From assembly GCA_017308235.1 (NCBI GenBank), contig JAFKFL010000018.1, positions 62,001-126,000 of the forward strand: DNA of 64,000 bases. Reading direction: 5' to 3'. Every line of letters begins with the position of its first letter. The first letter of the stretch is position 1. Of the stretch, positions 63,207-64,000 are shown piece after piece. The notes beneath the pieces were generated by a model. The model made no database searches, was not told the DNA's origin, and was given only the letters and a program-made list of their open reading frames with translations. The position numbers were made by a program, and so were the translations under genes. The stretch is from Alphaproteobacteria bacterium (lineage in GTDB: Bacteria; Pseudomonadota; Alphaproteobacteria; Reyranellales; Reyranellaceae).

Positions 63207-63254
63207 CGCGGCCATGGGATTGGCTATTGCCGCACGGGCGCGATAGGGTGCGGC

Positions 63255-63458
63255 ATGCCGCTTACGCGCAAGATCCTGCTGATCCTCGGCGTCCTAGCCG
63301 TGCTTACAGGCGTTGTCTGGATGGGCCAGGGCAGCGGTTATTTTCCCTATCCCAAGTCGAGCTTCATGATCGATCAGAGGCCTTGGATCTGGTGGGGCCT
63401 GCTGCTGGCCGTGGCCGGCGGCGTGGCGATCACGGTAGCCCGGCGCCTGCAGCGATGA
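63255..63458 (+). CDS. Small two-helix membrane protein
   Basis: 67-aa membrane protein with two helices (ILLILGVLAVLTGVVWMG and WGLLLAVAGGVAITVA) separated by an aromatic segment. It overlaps the GNAT start in ATGA, so the two are coupled. Function unknown. Confidence 0.7.
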   Translation: MPLTRKILLILGVLAVLTGVVWMGQGSGYFPYPKSSFMIDQRPWIWWGLLLAVAGGVAITVARRLQR

Positions 63459-63892
63459 CGGCTCCGCCCTTCGATTTCCGCCGCGTGCGCGATAGCGATT
63501 TCAGCTTCTGCTGGCGGCTCTACCGCGAAGCGCTGCAGCCGCTCAGCGTCGGGCTCTTCGACTGGGACGACGCGGTGCAACAGGAGCACATCCGGGAAGC
63601 ACTGGCCGACGAGAACGCTTCCATACTTGTGGTCGACAACGGCGCCGCCGGCTGGCTGCAGAGCAGCGAAACACGCTTCACCATCCATCTCGGCCACTTC
63701 TATCTCGCGCCGGAGATGCGCAATCGCGGCCTCGGCACCGCCTTCCTCACCTGGATGAGCGATCGCGCCCGGCGCAAGAACAAGGACTTCACCCTTGAGG
63801 TGATGAAGAACAATCCCGCCCGGGCACTCTACGAACGGTTGGGATTCCGGCCGGTCGGCAGCTCGGCGCGCACGATCACCCTGCAACTCTGA
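63455..63892 (+). CDS. GNAT-family N-acetyltransferase
   Basis: 145-aa acetyltransferase. The acetyl-CoA motif is LGHFYLAPEMRNRGLGTAFLTWM, with motif B NNPARALYERLGFRPVG. ATG 63455 overlaps the stop of the upstream small membrane protein. The substrate is unknown. Confidence 0.82.
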   Translation: MTAPPFDFRRVRDSDFSFCWRLYREALQPLSVGLFDWDDAVQQEHIREALADENASILVVDNGAAGWLQSSETRFTIHLGHFYLAPEMRNRGLGTAFLTWMSDRARRKNKDFTLEVMKNNPARALYERLGFRPVGSSARTITLQL

Positions 63893-63980
63893 CGGCTGCC
63901 CTCGGCCAAACAACTGCGCTTCGGTCACGAGCGTTCCTGGGGTATCATGACTGCTTGAAGACACCTCCGGAGGTAGCACC

Positions 63981-64000
63981 ATGGTGACTGCGGACGGTCT
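63981..64000 (+). CDS. Start of a further gene, cut by window end
   Basis: ATG at 63981 with GGAGG six bases upstream. Only about six codons are present (MVTADG), so no product can be named. Confidence 0.5.

Overview
This is a high-GC window, visibly GC-rich in both coding and intergenic sequence. Gene families point to an alphaproteobacterium with a large catabolic and transport repertoire: Bug-type tricarboxylate-binding proteins, a Liv-type ABC operon, several class III nucleotide cyclases, a class I lysyl-tRNA synthetase and UPF0182. A Reyranella- or Bradyrhizobium-like soil or water organism is my guess; nothing in the window fixes the genus. Dense gene packing, ATGA stop/start overlaps and purine-rich Shine-Dalgarno (SD) sites are typical of the chromosome of such a bacterium.

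Layout. 1-2.8 kb: Bug protein (cut by the window edge), D-cysteine desulfhydrase-like enzyme and an HSL-type esterase on +. 2.8-10.6 kb: a - strand block with a Cache-domain adenylate cyclase, a methyltransferase, a substrate-binding/permease fusion plus second permease of a polar amino-acid ABC transporter (no ATPase seen), an atypical SDR, and a second cyclase with SRPBCC and zinc-ribbon parts. 10.6-16.7 kb: amidase, cold-shock protein, UxaA-type dehydratase, a YxWxPGYW-repeat exported protein, a class IV aminotransferase and two tandem glycine-zipper lipoproteins. 16.7-22.6 kb: sterol-desaturase-like hydroxylase divergent from a TetR, then a MarR/amidohydrolase/thiolase/DUF35 operon. 22.6-31.1 kb: lysyl-tRNA synthetase, MFS exporter, NmrA-type protein, and a complete five-gene branched-chain-type ABC operon (binding protein, two permeases, two ATPases). 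31.2-40.9 kb: flavin amine oxidase, second hydroxylase, DinG/Rad3-like helicase, Bug protein, TetR plus Rieske oxygenase, small envelope proteins, GNAT.

41.0-47.0 kb is the standout. It begins with a decayed duplicate of the 3' end of the Rieske gene and continues into an AT-richer island. The + arm holds a 58-aa basic protein, a 143-aa unknown protein, a Z1-domain superfamily II ATPase, a C5 cytosine methyltransferase and a Vsr endonuclease. The divergent - arm holds a possible membrane protein, a 179-aa unknown protein and a 221-aa protein with a PD-(D/E)XK-like pattern. This looks like a Z1-type restriction/defence locus without the usual MORC/MutL-like GHKL ATPase, and it is the best candidate for an undescribed variant.

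47.2-64 kb returns to chromosome-like sequence: UPF0182 membrane protein, DUF2182/DUF1326 pair, small secreted protein, APH-like kinase, a methyltransferase with an apparent frameshift, two divergent paralogous response regulators without a kinase, LLM flavin oxidoreductase, SulP transporter, M23 peptidase, hemolysin-III-like protein, MFS transporter, small secreted and membrane proteins, a GNAT and the start of one more gene. I found no rRNA, tRNA, CRISPR array or transposase.
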